From: Bryopsis sp. KO-2023
Taxonomy: Eukaryota > Chlorophyta > Ulvophyceae > Bryopsidales > Bryopsidaceae
Reading direction: 5' to 3'
DNA: 64,000 nt
Assembly: GCA_030272585.1 (NCBI GenBank)
Contig: BSYQ01000009.1
Location: 1,612,001-1,676,000, forward strand
The notes under the pieces were generated by a model, which made no database searches, was not told where the DNA came from, and saw only the letters and a list, made by a program, of their open reading frames with translations. Below are positions 49,625 through 61,265 of this stretch, piece by piece (the stretch's first letter is position 1; each line of letters starts with the position of its first letter). The position numbers were made by a program, and so were the translations under genes.

Positions 49625-52600
49625 ATGGGGCGTGCGAATGAAAAGAAGGTGAAGCTTGGACTGTGCGGCGTCCGCTGTTTGCGGCGTCTATGTAGAAAAT
49701 AGTTATGGTTTGAATGGAAGGAAAAAAAAAACAGGCTGTTGGGTGGAGGATCTCGATGAAGTGGAACGGCCTGTTTATTTCCTTTTTTTGTGTTCTCTCC
49801 TGCGTTAGGCGCACAAACCATCGGGAAAGTTGGGGAAACGGGCAAGAAAGAGGCAAGAGGCCGATGGGAAAGGTATGTCCTGGTTCGCTGCGGTGTTTTG
49901 TACTTAGAAAAAACAAACAAAAAACGAAAAAAGGGTTGGTACGATAGTGGGTTTGTTTGACAAGAGAGGTAACATTTTTTCCGGTTGTGGGGTGAAATTC
50001 AGCTAAGAGGGTTCCAGTGAAGTCGGTCAAATCTAATGACAAGTTGAAGAGGAGACAAGCATCTGAGCTCAGAAGGTAGCAAATGCATTTTTATCCATCT
50101 AGAGAGTCCGCATATGGTTACCCAAATTTTCATGCTGAATGGGTTGCCCTGACATGGATGTTGAATTCCCCATGTTGGGTGAAATCAAATATCAGGGCTG
50201 TTTTCGAGCACTGCAAAGTGTGGATGCTCAGGTAGTGTTTACCCAGATCATGGATTGAATTTGACTGTTTTTTTTAACCTATTTTTTTAACCTGTGGGTG
50301 GGGGAGTGTCAGGGGGTGAAAAGTTTTGCCTTGGCAATGGCTTACAGTGAGAATGGTTGTCCACAGGGAAAAAGCACGGGCTGCAGAACTTGAGTTGAGG
50401 AGAAGGCCAGGTCCGCCAACTGTGGTCGGTCTGCTGCCTCTTTCAAAGGTGCGTGAAATTTTTTGGTTGCGAATTTTGACAATGCATGTTTTTGTGTTTT
50501 TTTTTTTTTAAACCGCGAGTTCGTGTGGGAGGCCTGTTTTTTTTTTTTACGCGGGTGTGAGTGAGTTTTTGATTGTGCATGTAGACTGTCAATTGTGCAG
50601 AGCTGTTTTCCTCCCTTGTGGCGAGTTGCATCAAAGATGGGTCAATGATGGAGGATGCCGTTTCCAGTTCAGTGAGAGTTTCATTCCACAGTTCATTCAT
50701 GCATATCACATTGAGCGTCCACTCCCCCCCCCCCCCCCCAATCTCCCCCCAAAAAAAAGCTAGACACAAACGTTGTATCGAGGCTTGTCTAAAAAATTAA
50801 TTATATTATTTTTGTGCTCCAGCGAAATATTCAATTTCCATTTACAGAAATTTGGTAACAAATGGCCCTAAGGTTTAAAGTAAAAGCTAAAAGTTTGCTC
50901 TTTTTAAAACTCAAATTTTCATGAATGCTTTATGCAGCATCATAAATCCTGGCTTTTTGCTAATGGGTGATATTGCCTTACTCTATTAGCGGAATAGCCC
51001 AAAGTGTCAGCCCCCTTAATCTTATTCTTTTATGGCTTTTTTTTTCTCACAGGGGGGCAGCAAATGTGCACTGTGCAGTTGCCCGGTGTGAGGAAAATGA
51101 AGTGGACGATGCTGCCTTTGCTGAAGGATTACACAGTGAGTGGGTGATGGATTGCCCTGGAACGAATTTACAATATTTTGATTTTTTTAACATTGTTCTG
51201 CTGCCAGGTTTCTATGTATAAAAGTCGCATCACTGTTGCATCCGCTTGTGCATAACGATACGGGCCGTTTACAAAAGTGATGGTCCTGCAAAATGACCAG
51301 CTTTGAGTGTCAATGTTTAAAGATAGATATATATATATATATTTATGCCATGTGTTTTTCTTTCCCCCGCTGAAAACTCCTCCAGCGACCACTGAATTTC
51401 CTCGAACAAAAGGAAAAGAAGAGGAGTCAGTCAGACTGATGAAATTCAAAATGTTGAGAATGGGAAAAAAAAAACTGGATTAGACGATATGTGTTGTGGA
51501 TACCCACCACCACAACCTGAATTCTCTACCAAACGAAAAGTTGAAATAAAAGCTGTAGAAACAAGAGATCAAGTCTCGATGAGGACCTTTTTTTTTTAAC
51601 GTTTTGGACTCCTTTTTCTGCAGGATATTCTGGCGGTGGTGGATTTTCTGTGTGCTGCGGAGTTGATAATCTTGGTGGCTGATGGGCGAGAGGACCACCC
51701 GGTGGTCGATGAGGTGGGAGTGGATGCCTTGCAGCTCCTGAGGGCCCTCGGATTGCCTTCAGTTGTCGGTGCAGTGCAAAACATTGGCTCAGGGGGTCTC
51801 AAGGAAAGTTCTGCAGCCAAGAAACGGGTTGCAGAAGTGATCAACGATGAGGTGAGGCTGAAAAGTAGAAAAAAAGAAAGAAAAACAGTAACTCGCTTTT
51901 TGGAGTTTTGGGATATGGAGAAGACATTATCGAAAGATGGGGGGGGGGAAGATTGATGTTTGAACAAGTACAAGTAAAGGGAGGAGATGAGCAGACATAT
52001 GAGTTGCTTTCGAAAACAGGAAATCCTGAATGCACCGGGCTGATCGGTCGAGGGTGAATTGTTCTTACATGTGCACAGATATTTCCCTAAAGTAGAAGCT
52101 GAGGTTTTTCAGTTCTGTGGATGCTTGTAGTTATGCTCTGGAGTGAAGGTCTTTCCAGTTGGGGGTCGGTCAGACTGTGAGTCCCTGTTGCACCACCTTC
52201 AGCCCCAGAAACCTACGATCCCTGTGTGGAGGAGGCAGCGCTCCTCCCTCCTCGTTCACCGAGCAGACCTGCGAGATGTAAGTTTGATGTTAAAAATGGC
52301 ATCTAAACTCCAAAGTCCTACCTTTTGCCTGATGTCTGTCATGTGGTTGCGAAAGCTTGACATCGAAAGGTGGTGTTGGGTGGAATTTAGGGCTGTCTCG
52401 AGATCGAAGGCTTCGTCCGGCACCAGAGGTTGTCGGCCAATCAAGTGATGTCGATTGCTGGGGTGGGGGACTGCAGGATTCATTCGATAAGCTCTGCAGT
52501 GCCTCCGGTGCCCCTGGGGGCTGAAGACAGCAGGCAGAAGGAGGACAGTGCTATGGAATGTGTGCTAGACAAGGCTGATCCTGAAAAGTTGCATCCAATG

Positions 52601-54186
52601 GTGAAAGAGAATGAAGTGGAAGACCCTGAAGAGGTGAGAATGGTGTTGAGGTTGGCTCTGAGAATTTCTTGTTGGGGTGGGATACATGGTTTGAATTTTT
52701 GAGGGTTGGATGTGGTGGTTGTGTGTTCGAAAGCTGGATTTGCCTTTACCTGGTTTTTTTTTAGAGAAGACAGTGGATCAAACGCGCACAGACTTGGAAG
52801 TACTGATCTACAACGGCATCTCCATTCTTCAGCATGTCCACAGCTTTCCTCACATTTTTTGGATTGTTTTCTGTTTGAATGTTGAAACTGCTCGTTTCTT
52901 AACATCGAAACTTCTTCTCTTTATGATAGGAAGAAGAGTCGGTGTCGATGCCGGATGCGGTGCCAATGGTTAAGAAACGAGTTCCGAAAGGTACATCCGA
53001 GTATCAGGCTGCATGGATCGTGGATGACGAGAACTACCTCAATACGGATTCAGAAATGGAAGCTCTCGACGAGGAGCTCAACGAAATGCACTTACAGGAG
53101 CTCGACGATGTTGACATGGACTCCAGAAGTGTGGGGGTAGCTACGACCATGGTGGATTCAGAAGCAGACAGCGATGATATTGGATGGAACGATGGCCTCG
53201 AGCAGATGGCTCTGGACGAAATCAAGGCTGCTGAGGAGGAAGAGAGGGAGTACCCTGATGAATTCGAGCTCCCGACCGATGTCGAAGCAAGAAATCGGTT
53301 GCTGAATTACCGCGGGCTGAAGAGCTTCCGAACGAGCCCTTGGGACCCCCGGGAGGGGTTGCCCAGGGATTACGGAAAGGTGTTTGCTTTCGAGAATTTC
53401 CGGAATGCATGCAAGAGGTTTCGGGCTGAGAAAGAGGGTGTGGAGAAAGGACGTTATGTGTCGGTGCTGCTGGAGGTGGTGAACGAGGAAACAATCAAAT
53501 CGGTGTCGAAGCGAGTGATGGAGGGGATCGGCGGGCAAGCTCCCCCGTTCATGGTGTATGGGCTGATGAGGCACGAAACCAAGATGTCGGTGGTGAATTT
53601 CCGAATCAGGAAAGCCCAGACGTACGAAGATCCTGTCGCCAACAAGGAGGAATTTCTCTTCCACACCGGTTTCCGATCTTATGCAGCGAGGCCGCTGCTC
53701 TCCACAGACACCCCACGGTGCGACAAACACAAGATGGAAAAATTCCTTCCTCCAGGGGGCCACAGCATCGCGACGGTGTATGCTCCGGCTGCATTTCCTC
53801 CGGTGCCTCTTTTGGGCTTCAAAATCGGGCTGGATGGTAAACCAGAGCTCGCGTTTTCGGGGAGTTTGCAGAGTTGCGACCCTGACCGAATCGTCCTCAA
53901 GAAGATTATATTGACTGGGAGGGCGGCGGCTGTCAAGAAAAAGACTTGTGTGGTGGTGGGCATGTTTCATGATCCGGAGGATGTGCGGTGGTTTAAGCCT
54001 CTTGAGCTCTGGACAAAATACGGGAGGTCAGGGTATATCAAGGAGTCGTTGGGGACGCACGGTGCTTTCAAATCGTATTTCAATGGGGTGGTTCAACAGA
54101 GAGATACGATTTGTGTTTCGCTGTACAAGAGAGTCTTCCCTGTCTGGCCCAACCAGATGGACGATGCAGAGATCGATGAAATGTGA
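49625..54186 (+). CDS. TSR1: Pre-rRNA-processing protein TSR1 (40S ribosome biogenesis)
   Basis: Nine exons: 49625-49648, 49809-49872, 50003-50075, 50367-50448, 51061-51135, 51624-51851, 52131-52277, 52391-52633, 52930-54186; 2,193 nt, 730 residues, in phase. The N-terminus is the family's basic AHKPSGKLGKRARKRQ segment. Then comes the GTPase-like but catalytically dead fold: PTVVGLLPLSK, DILAVVDFLCAAELIILVADG, RRQRSSLLVHRADL, GFVRHQRLSANQVMSIAG. The acidic linker follows, then the Bms1/Tsr1 C-terminal block (FRTSPWDPREGLPRDYGKVF, KGRYVSVLLEVV). TSR1 binds late pre-40S particles where eIF5B/mRNA will later sit. The length is slightly below the ~790 residues of yeast Tsr1. The exon 5 acceptor (GGGGGGCAG) is unusual but is the one that keeps the frame. 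Confidence 0.95.
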
Positions 54187-54393
54187 TTCGTGCATGTGTG
54201 TGGCATTCAAAAGCTGATGTTGGTTGGTCGTGGTGGTGGTTTCGTTGCGGGTTTAGTCATCTCACATGCTGCTGTGAGGGTGTCAGGATGAGTTTGGGGG
54301 GTAGTGCATTGTTGCTTGGATAGGCTCTGTTACAATACTCTTCATTGTTTATTTTGAACAAGCAGCTAAGTTATTTATGCATTCCATTCCATC

Positions 54394-56037
54394 TCAGCGT
54401 TGTTGTCGCATCTTTGGCCCGTATCCTCGCCGATGTTGTGGAAGCCGTTCCGAGAATTTCTGTGAGAAAAAAAGTTGAATTAGACCCATTCCATGCATCC
54501 ATCCATTCCTTTTCAAAGAAATGTCCTAAAGAAAAGAAAACCCTATGTGTCCAAAAATACATGTGGTCCACCTCCACCTTGAATTGTGGCGAAAATGGCA
54601 GGTTATTTGGCCCAGTGCTTTACAGAACAATGTGCATTCAATTTTGGCCCCGACTCGATTTCACTCAACATTTATCATCGCATCCACACATCTTTATGCC
54701 CCTTGTGACAAAGTGAAGAAACAAATTACACACCTGAAGGGTCTGGAGCTTTTGTGAGAGATCCACCCTCCCTATTTGCATCATCCAGTCCGCCAACCAA
54801 AGTTCTGCCATCTTTGGAGGCGATCCATTTTTCCACCACTTCTTGTGAGTGCAAAATGGGGCCACATTGACTTTCAGATGCAAATGAGCATGATTTTGCC
54901 TGGTGCCATGGTTCAAAATCATCGACTCAAAAGCGTGAAACCCCAACTCTCTCAGCTGCATCAGGGCCACCTGCAGGACTACAGCTGTTCAGTCCCATTG
55001 AAAAGACCGTCAGCAAAATCTTGGAGCAAAATTGTTGGGGAAAGAGAGACCGTTCAGACCCCCAAAATTTCGCAGCCACACCAGAGGTGTGCAACAATAA
55101 GGATATCCTCTGAACAATAGTGCGCTTTGTGCGGGGGCAAATCAATTGACAATCCGTCCGAGGATAACTGTTATGTTTTGACCTTCACTCTACACTGTGG
55201 AACATTCACTTCCAGTCGGGATGCGATGGAGGGAATCGGGGTTTGAGGAATGGATGTATTGGTGAATACCTGCTGCAAAGTCCATGGATTAAATCGTTCA
55301 ATCAGTACCTGAAAGAAGTCCTCGATTTCGTCCATTGACAGCAAGAAAATGCTGCGAACGTGTCTTTTGGGAGTGACGATAATTTTGGGTCGAGCTTTGG
55401 CATCCAACCAACATCTGGAATGCGTTGATTCTGACAGAAGGGTGTCCATGGATGTCGGGGCTGCCTCAACGCTCCTCCCAAGTTCCTGCTCAAACACAAG
55501 ATGTCAATTTTTTCGGGGAAGAAACAAAGCAGATGAAGTCATAGATTGGCATTCCAGCATAGATTCCTTGAAATCTGTAAAGGACCGGAATGGACCGGAA
55601 TACGTCTTTTTGTAAACTGTGTGACCGGTTTCTTCATTCCATCCTACTCTGGTGTCATCCCCAAGGCATCCAACGCTGAGTGGACACGTTAAATCGCACG
55701 ACATGCATGTGGATGCGCTCACGGGCCCCTCTTTCTTCCTTTCCCCCCCGAATAGCATCAACGCATGCCATCCCTCATCTGCCTCCCGACCGTTCCTGAT
55801 CTTCAAGTGGAAGTCCGACAATCCTGCCGGCACATCCCAATCGGGTGCCCCTTTCTCGAGGAATTGTCCGATCGACAACAAGAATCTAGAGACAGAGCGG
55901 ATGTCCCTGGCGCAGTCATTTTGAAAAGTGTTTGCTAGGCTCCCAGTGAACCTCAACGCCTTGCTGTCGCATGCCCAGCGGGGTGGGACATCCTGCGAAA
56001 TCATCTCCATGTCTATGTTATTCGATTCAGGCCCCAT
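54394..56037 (-). CDS. HIT-domain (histidine triad) protein
   Basis: Four exons read leftward: 56037 to about 55648 or 55618 (two phase-0 donors possible), 55485-55270, 54970-54734, 54459-54394; roughly 255 residues. The C-terminal half is a HIT fold: KARPKIIVTPKRHVRSIFLL, then NHAHLHLKV carrying the HxHxHx triad expected to bind and hydrolyse or transfer nucleotides at the alpha-phosphate. It ends in a basic tail (PQHRRGYGPKMRQQR). The N-terminal exon (starting MGPESNNIDMEMISQDVPP) encodes a domain I do not recognise. Convergent with TSR1, with 207 bp between the two stop codons. The substrate cannot be told from sequence; a nuclear aprataxin/CWF19-like role is only one option. Confidence 0.75.
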
Positions 56038-56728
56038 GTTGCGATTTCAGGAAGCAGGGATCAGATTCTTGTACGAACGGTTTCGTGTTTGAGCGTTGGT
56101 TGAAAACATAAACATATCACATAAAATATCGAAACCGCTGCCATATTCGTATATCTCTGGTGGCGGCGTGTCTGACTCATGCACAGCTGACGGGGATGTT
56201 ATGATGCAACTCACATGTGGGTCGTGACATTAGGCCAACTTCAAGTTTTGCTCTGCTGAGCAATAAAGAGTGCCGAATCTGGTTGATAATAGAAAAACAA
56301 AATGCGACTGGGGTAATATGAAAATAGTTTTCCGATATGCACAGGAGGTTTTCTATTGTTTGGAGCTTTGGATGGCAAGTACCAGGTCGTTTCTGAGGGT
56401 TGGAATTAGGTATTCATTTCGTTGCCAAACTTGGACCGTCAGCGAAAAACTACAGTGGACTGAGTTCAATTGATCAGTTCTGAATATCTACTAGAGACAG
56501 ATCGAATCCTACGTCGATAATCCTCCTTGAAAGCAAAGGAACGAACAAGCAGAGAATACCACTTGCACCGTGAGGGGGGAGGTAACAAAACTCGTATGTA
56601 CGCCAGTATATCTACACTTGAGTCAATGTTGAATTTTTCCCAAGGACCAGGATGAGTATCGGTTGTACATAATTCAGTGCACCCAGACCTCAATCATTTC
56701 TTGAAAACCATGGTTGTATTTGATGACA
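56038..56728. other. Intergenic, no supported gene
   Basis: Upstream flank of the HIT gene on the minus strand and downstream flank of element 2. Only short ORFs without features. Confidence 0.5.
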
Positions 56729-56779
56729 TGGCACAGGTGGACTCGAACCACCCTATGCTGCCCCATCAAGGCAGTGCCA
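56729..56779 (-). ncRNA. Element 2: 51-nt mascRNA-like tRNA-like structure
   Basis: Minus strand: acceptor TGGCAC/GTGCCA (6 bp), a CTGCC/GGCAG hairpin, and a perfect T-arm GGTGG-TTCGAGT-CCACC. The fold has acceptor, one small arm and T-arm, as in mascRNA, and no anticodon arm of decoding size. It starts straight after AAAAAAC. No T-run follows on the minus strand. Confidence 0.78.
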
Positions 56780-56815
56780 GTTTTTTCAAGGAGAAACCCC
56801 TTTCGGGAAAAACCT
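56780..56815 (-). ncRNA. Element 2: ENE-like hairpin and A-rich tract
   Basis: Minus strand: lower stem AGG/CCU, U-rich internal loop UUUUU opposite GUUUCU, upper stem CCC/GGG capped by a GNRA tetraloop GAAA (56789-56815). Linker UG and the tract AAAAAAC (56780-56786) lead straight into the tRNA-like fold. The all-U strand matches an all-A tract, so U.A-U triples are possible. A 6-bp hairpin AGCACT/AGTGCT (56843-56861) lies just upstream, in a position comparable to the hairpins upstream of elements 1 and 3. Confidence 0.68.
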
Positions 56816-56861
56816 ATCTAATAAAGCAATATTTCAAGTTTTAGCACTGTGCGGGAGTGCT

Positions 56862-57957
56862 CTTTTTTTTTTCCTTTGCTTTTCTGTTTTCTCTAGTCTT
56901 TTTCTTTTCTTTTCTTTTCTTTTTTTCTTTTTTAAATATTCCCCCCCGTTTTTCTGAGTGAAAAAATCATTCTTGCATTTTTTCTTGTTTTTTCTCCAAT
57001 AGTTTTTTCCCCTGATGACAAACAGTTTTCAGTATTCCCTCTTTTTTTTTCCCTTTAATCGTTTTCTATTTTTTTTCCCCTTAATAAAAAAAGCAGCACT
57101 CCTGGTGTCTCCTTCTCCAATGTACGGGTATTTTTCCCGCTTCTTAACTTTCCCGTTTTTTAAAAAGTCCACCTGCACAAATACCACCATCATTTTATTC
57201 AACAGCTAAAAATAGAACAGTGAAGCGATAACCCCCCAAAAAATCGGGGAAAAAAAAAGTTTAAGAAAAAAAACACCAGTCCAATGAAGAACGAAAAGAG
57301 TCCCATATAACACACTATGACCAATTTGTGAATGCACACGGAGAATAAAGAAAATTATCTGTGTATGTGCAGATTTCGAGGTACTCTACATTGGAACTGT
57401 TGGCCAGCTCCATAAAACTCCTACATTTCGCAGGAGAAGTTTTTGGGGTCAGGAAACTTTATCATGCGTTTTCGTTCTGCGTGGTAAAATCACCGGTCCC
57501 CTTCTAGATAAGGATCAGTAGTCTGCAAGATTTGGGATATAATGGTGTCTGTTTCATGAGTTAGTCTACAACACATCTGAACGGCTGGGCGAGCTCCGTT
57601 GCAAAGCGTAATGTCCCAATTGTCACTTTATTTGAAGCCACAACGCTCACACATTGGTCCAGAAAATCAAAGAGAAGACGCATCATTGTTCTTACCACGT
57701 TTTTAGCCGGTGGTGCTTGGATATGTTCCAGCCGGGCTGCAGTTTCGATGCCCATTCCTTCCTGTGTTTTTCACTGCCACCATCTAAATCTCCAAATCCT
57801 GTCTGAACGAAAAAAAGAAGCCGCAAAAGAAAGCAGCGTTGGCATCTCGTCCAGTGATTAGCAAGTAGCAGACTTTGACACCCCCGTGGGAAAAATGCAC
57901 CACAAAAAGGATCCAACAAAAAAGGTGGATGGATAGGAAAGAATCGAATACGCACCT
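56862..57957. other. Region between coiled-coil gene and element 2
   Basis: Homopolymer-rich (T/C on the plus strand) with no clear gene at 56870-57560. Coding-like minus frames at 57692-57940 (FGDLDGGSEKHRKEWASKL) and 57561-57755 follow the coiled-coil gene, but lie past its TAG stop. They may be extra exons if that stop is a sequence error, or the body of the RNA ending in element 2. Confidence 0.35.
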
Positions 57958-59645
57958 CTATTTCCTGGTGTGTTGTCTCTGGATGGCGGCCTGAAGCGCT
58001 CCCTTGAGGTTTTCCTTCTCAGTTTTGACGCCCACCAGTTCTTTTTTGGTTGTATCTAGCCTGCCCTCGACAATTTGCAGCTCCTCAATCAATTCGTTTC
58101 CCCGCTTGCAAGCGTCGATCGACCAACCATGCAGCTTCTCGTACTCTTTTTTCCCGCGGCTGAATGCTGCTTGGCAATCCTCCAATTCCTTTTTCACCCC
58201 AGCGGCATGAGCTTGCCACCACTGCACCAGCCACATTGGGAGTTTAAAATTTGAAAAAAAAAAGACATGGAGAAAAAAAATTTGCACCTTTGACCGAAAT
58301 GAAATGAGCTGCTGGGAACATGGGCGGTCTATGACGCACACCTTTGCTCTGTTTTCATGAGGGTGTCATAGAGATCTTGTCTGGATTCGATCCGGGTAAG
58401 CGCCAGGTCCCTCCATTTCTGCAATTGTAACAGAAATCAACACAAAGAAGAAAGAAAGGAAATCCTGGAATGGTTGACAGGATCCAGCATGTAACAGAAT
58501 GAAAGCATTCTAATTATTAATTATAAATTTCATTTCATATAATTTCATTGCTCGAATTACCTTTGCCTCCTTCTTGGCATGCTGCAGCTCTCCACCCTAC
58601 AAAACGGAAAGGGCGCAATGACAGCTGTCAAACTATTCTCCACGAAAAAACAAGGTTCTAAGTCGAAAACGGAAAAGGAAATGAAACAATGCATGGCATG
58701 TTTGCTCATTCATGCTTGCATCCATCCATCTATGTGTTTGTTCGTTTGTTTGTCTTACCTAAGAAAGTTTTTGCTCCAATCCCTCGATCCTCAGATTGTT
58801 TTCATGAACGACTATATCAAGGTCACTAGCCTTTCCTTTCCACACCTGCATGAAAACCCCAAAGAACCAGCCATACTTTTATTGTGACACTCATCCACCT
58901 GCAGTATCGAATCCATGAATCGAGCGAGTAAGAATCGAAACGTAGGTGACAGCCCAGGGATGGACGATCGATCGACCACCCTTATTTCACCAAATAATAA
59001 TCACCACGACCACTGGCCAAATCACTCAGAATTGCCAGTGACCTTCGTGGAAGCTTGTACAGTTACGAGGTTTCCTGTGAGAGTGAAACAGACAATTAAT
59101 CCTTGCCTGGGCCTCCCTCAGCTTGCTTTTCAGTTCTTCAACTTTGTCGGTGAGCTCCCTCTTGGAAGTTTCCAGCCTGGTGCACTCATGCTCCGCGATT
59201 GCCAGCCTTGGATGAAGCACCTATGTGACACAGCTTATCTCCCATCTTGAGCAAGTTGAATCATTTCGATCACCCCCAAAAGCATGGAAATTGGAAATCG
59301 AACAATGCATGAAAGGGTGATTTGCATTTTCTGTTTTCTGTCTTGAAGGACTGACTGTGAAGACTTACTGCGACACGATCGCGGGCCACCAGCATCGCGT
59401 TCAACATGGCCATCCTGTGCCGCTTGGCAGTCTCGAGCTCGTCAGTGAGGTCGGTCACCTGATCCTCCAGCGCAAGGGCATCCTTTCGGTGCTCCCGACG
59501 GAGCTGGGTCAGTTCATCCGCAAGGTCTCGTCGCTTTTTTTTTGTCTTCGAGGTGCATGGCCCACAACGCTACGATGGTCAAGCATGCAAGCCCCAGGAG
59601 CCCCCAGAGCAGCAATATCTGAAGGTCCTTTTTGAATAGCACCCA
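57958..59645 (-). pseudogene. Membrane-anchored coiled-coil protein gene with several frame breaks (pseudogene or assembly errors)
   Basis: Exons read leftward: 59645-59369, 59220 to ~59106, 58845-58759, 58596-58561, 58418-58342, 58221-57958. The first exon encodes a transmembrane helix (LQILLLWGLLGLACLTIVAL) followed by coiled coil (DLADELTQLRREHRKDALA, VTDLTDELETAKRHRM); later exons are all coiled coil (KRELTDKVEELKSKLREA, GRLDTTKKELVGVKTEKENL). There are three disruptions: a +1 shift at an A9 run just after the membrane helix (~59545), an in-frame TAG exactly at the end of exon 58845-58759, and a phase mismatch between exons ending 58342 and starting 58221. No start codon was found. The intact heptads and good splice sites argue that the protein is real and the breaks may be sequence indels. 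Type II membrane tether or flagellar/Golgi coiled coil cannot be told apart. Confidence 0.55.
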
Positions 59646-60173
59646 CTGGCACAACACAACAAAGTGAAAAGATCTCGCTGAGAAGTGGAGCTTGTTTTTC
59701 TGCGGGAGTTTTCGCCGTCCGTGTTTCGTCGTGACTGACGACTACGAGAAAGCGTCAAAGCTTGAGCTCGTCTCGTGAGTGCGACGCGTTTCTTGGTGCA
59801 GAAGGGCGGCGCAAGCTTTATTGGCTCTTAACCGACCGTTTCCCCACCCAAACTAGCCTTTCAAGAGTGTTTCACCACCCCGTGATGAATCGCCATCGAC
59901 TGGGGTGAGAGATGCGACAGCAGCGGAAGAAATATATCTCCCCTTGAACCCTTTTGTGCAACTTTTGTGCTGGTTTTCGCGCTTTGCTTTTGCACGTGCC
60001 AACTAAAACGTCAAAGACGTCGTATCTCGCGACTCGTGCGCTCGATAAGAACAATTTCGTCCGCCTTCAATTCATAGGTCCGCGGTGGTCTACAGCGGAA
60101 GGCTGGTACGTGTAATATCCTACGACTTCCACAACTAAGGTGCACACTTTGATAAGACGACGGCCAGCGCATT
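59646..60173. other. Intergenic, possible 5' exon region of the coiled-coil gene
   Basis: No ATG-initiated exon could be linked to the coiled-coil gene. A minus ORF at 59872-60054 (including KARKPAQKLHKRVQGEIYFF) looks weakly coding but has no partner. Confidence 0.35.
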
Positions 60174-60386
60174 TTACTTGCACAAAACCTTCGCATCAAT
60201 CGACGGGGAAAGGGCAACGACAGCAGCGACCAATAGAGGGCCAGACGAATCCAAGGTATAACTCCGTATCGGATTCTCCTTCTCGCATACCTTGACAGCC
60301 AAGTCGAGCGCTTCCGACACAAAATCATGCGACCCCCTCTCATCCTCATGCACCGCAAGGAGCAGTGACAGAAAGAGCGCAATCAT
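60174..60386 (-). CDS. Candidate 70-residue secreted peptide
   Basis: An ATG at 60386 opens a 70-codon ORF with a signal-peptide-like start (MIALFLSLLLAV) then acidic HEDERGSHDFVSEALDLAVK. A good donor (AAG|GTATGC) after residue 32 suggests it may instead be the first exon of a spliced gene, but no in-phase second exon was found. No family recognised. Confidence 0.35.
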   Translation of the reverse strand: MIALFLSLLLAVHEDERGSHDFVSEALDLAVKVCEKENPIRSYTLDSSGPLLVAAVVALSPSIDAKVLCK

Positions 60387-61265
60387 TACTCCTGGCCGCC
60401 ACTATCCGCAAACTATATACCGTCAGTTTTCAAGTTTAAAACTTAGTGGCTAAAGAAACCGTTCGCTCGCACTCTCAGAGAAACTCACACGACTCCTCCA
60501 CCAACATAGACACCCCCCCGGACCGACAGTAACTTCGTTGGAGCACATGTCTGACTCACAGGTCGTCGGAAAGTCGTCAGAGGTGGCAAGTCTTTCTGTA
60601 ACCATATGAAAGTCCCAACGGTATGGATGTGTCGATTTGTGGAATGCATTTCTTATGCTTTTGCTCCCCACTGCACAACAAAGACTGGAAGGGACTGGAA
60701 TGGTTGATCCATTGGTTTCATCGACAGGCGGAAAATTGGACGAAATTAAATTCTGTTCCGTTGAAGTGTGGATTTTCACTCTTCCACCTACACTGCTTTT
60801 ATTTCACTGAAAGAGTGTACCAACGGAAGCAGCAAACACAAAACGTCGCGGGACTGGTTTCCTGCGCCATATCTTTTATTGTTTTTTCTGTAGTATTGAG
60901 TGTCGAGGTGCGGGGTGCGTCCACCCCAGAGCGAGGTAAAAGATCGATGGGTTTCAAACCCGACCACACTTTTTCTTTTTTCGTCCGTCTTCATCCTTTC
61001 ATCGCAGACGAGCTTTGTTTTTGTAACGTTAGCGTGACTGGGCGTCGCTCCCACCCATCGCTATCTTTTTTTTTCCACCTCGGCAGAAGTGCTGCAATTT
61101 CGTACCATCGTCCTGCGTGATTTCTTTTGGCTTTCCTTGTGTTGCAGCTCGTCCACGAGCGCAGGCTTGGTAAAAGAGAGAGCATCGCGTTAAAAGAACC
61201 GAACAGGGGAAAAAGAAACACAATCCTCCCCCTCGTGATACCCCCATCCAGCTTTCCCTCACGAA
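60387..61265. promoter_or_regulatory. Divergent intergenic region upstream of the MFS transporter gene
   Basis: An 879-bp region between a minus-strand start (60386) and a plus-strand start (61266). A palindrome GGGTTTCAAACCC lies near 60949. ORFs here are overlapping and featureless. Confidence 0.4.

Noticed and set aside
60940-60965. GGGTTTCAAACCC as a T-arm
   Set aside because: A plain palindrome without acceptor stem or correct loop length.
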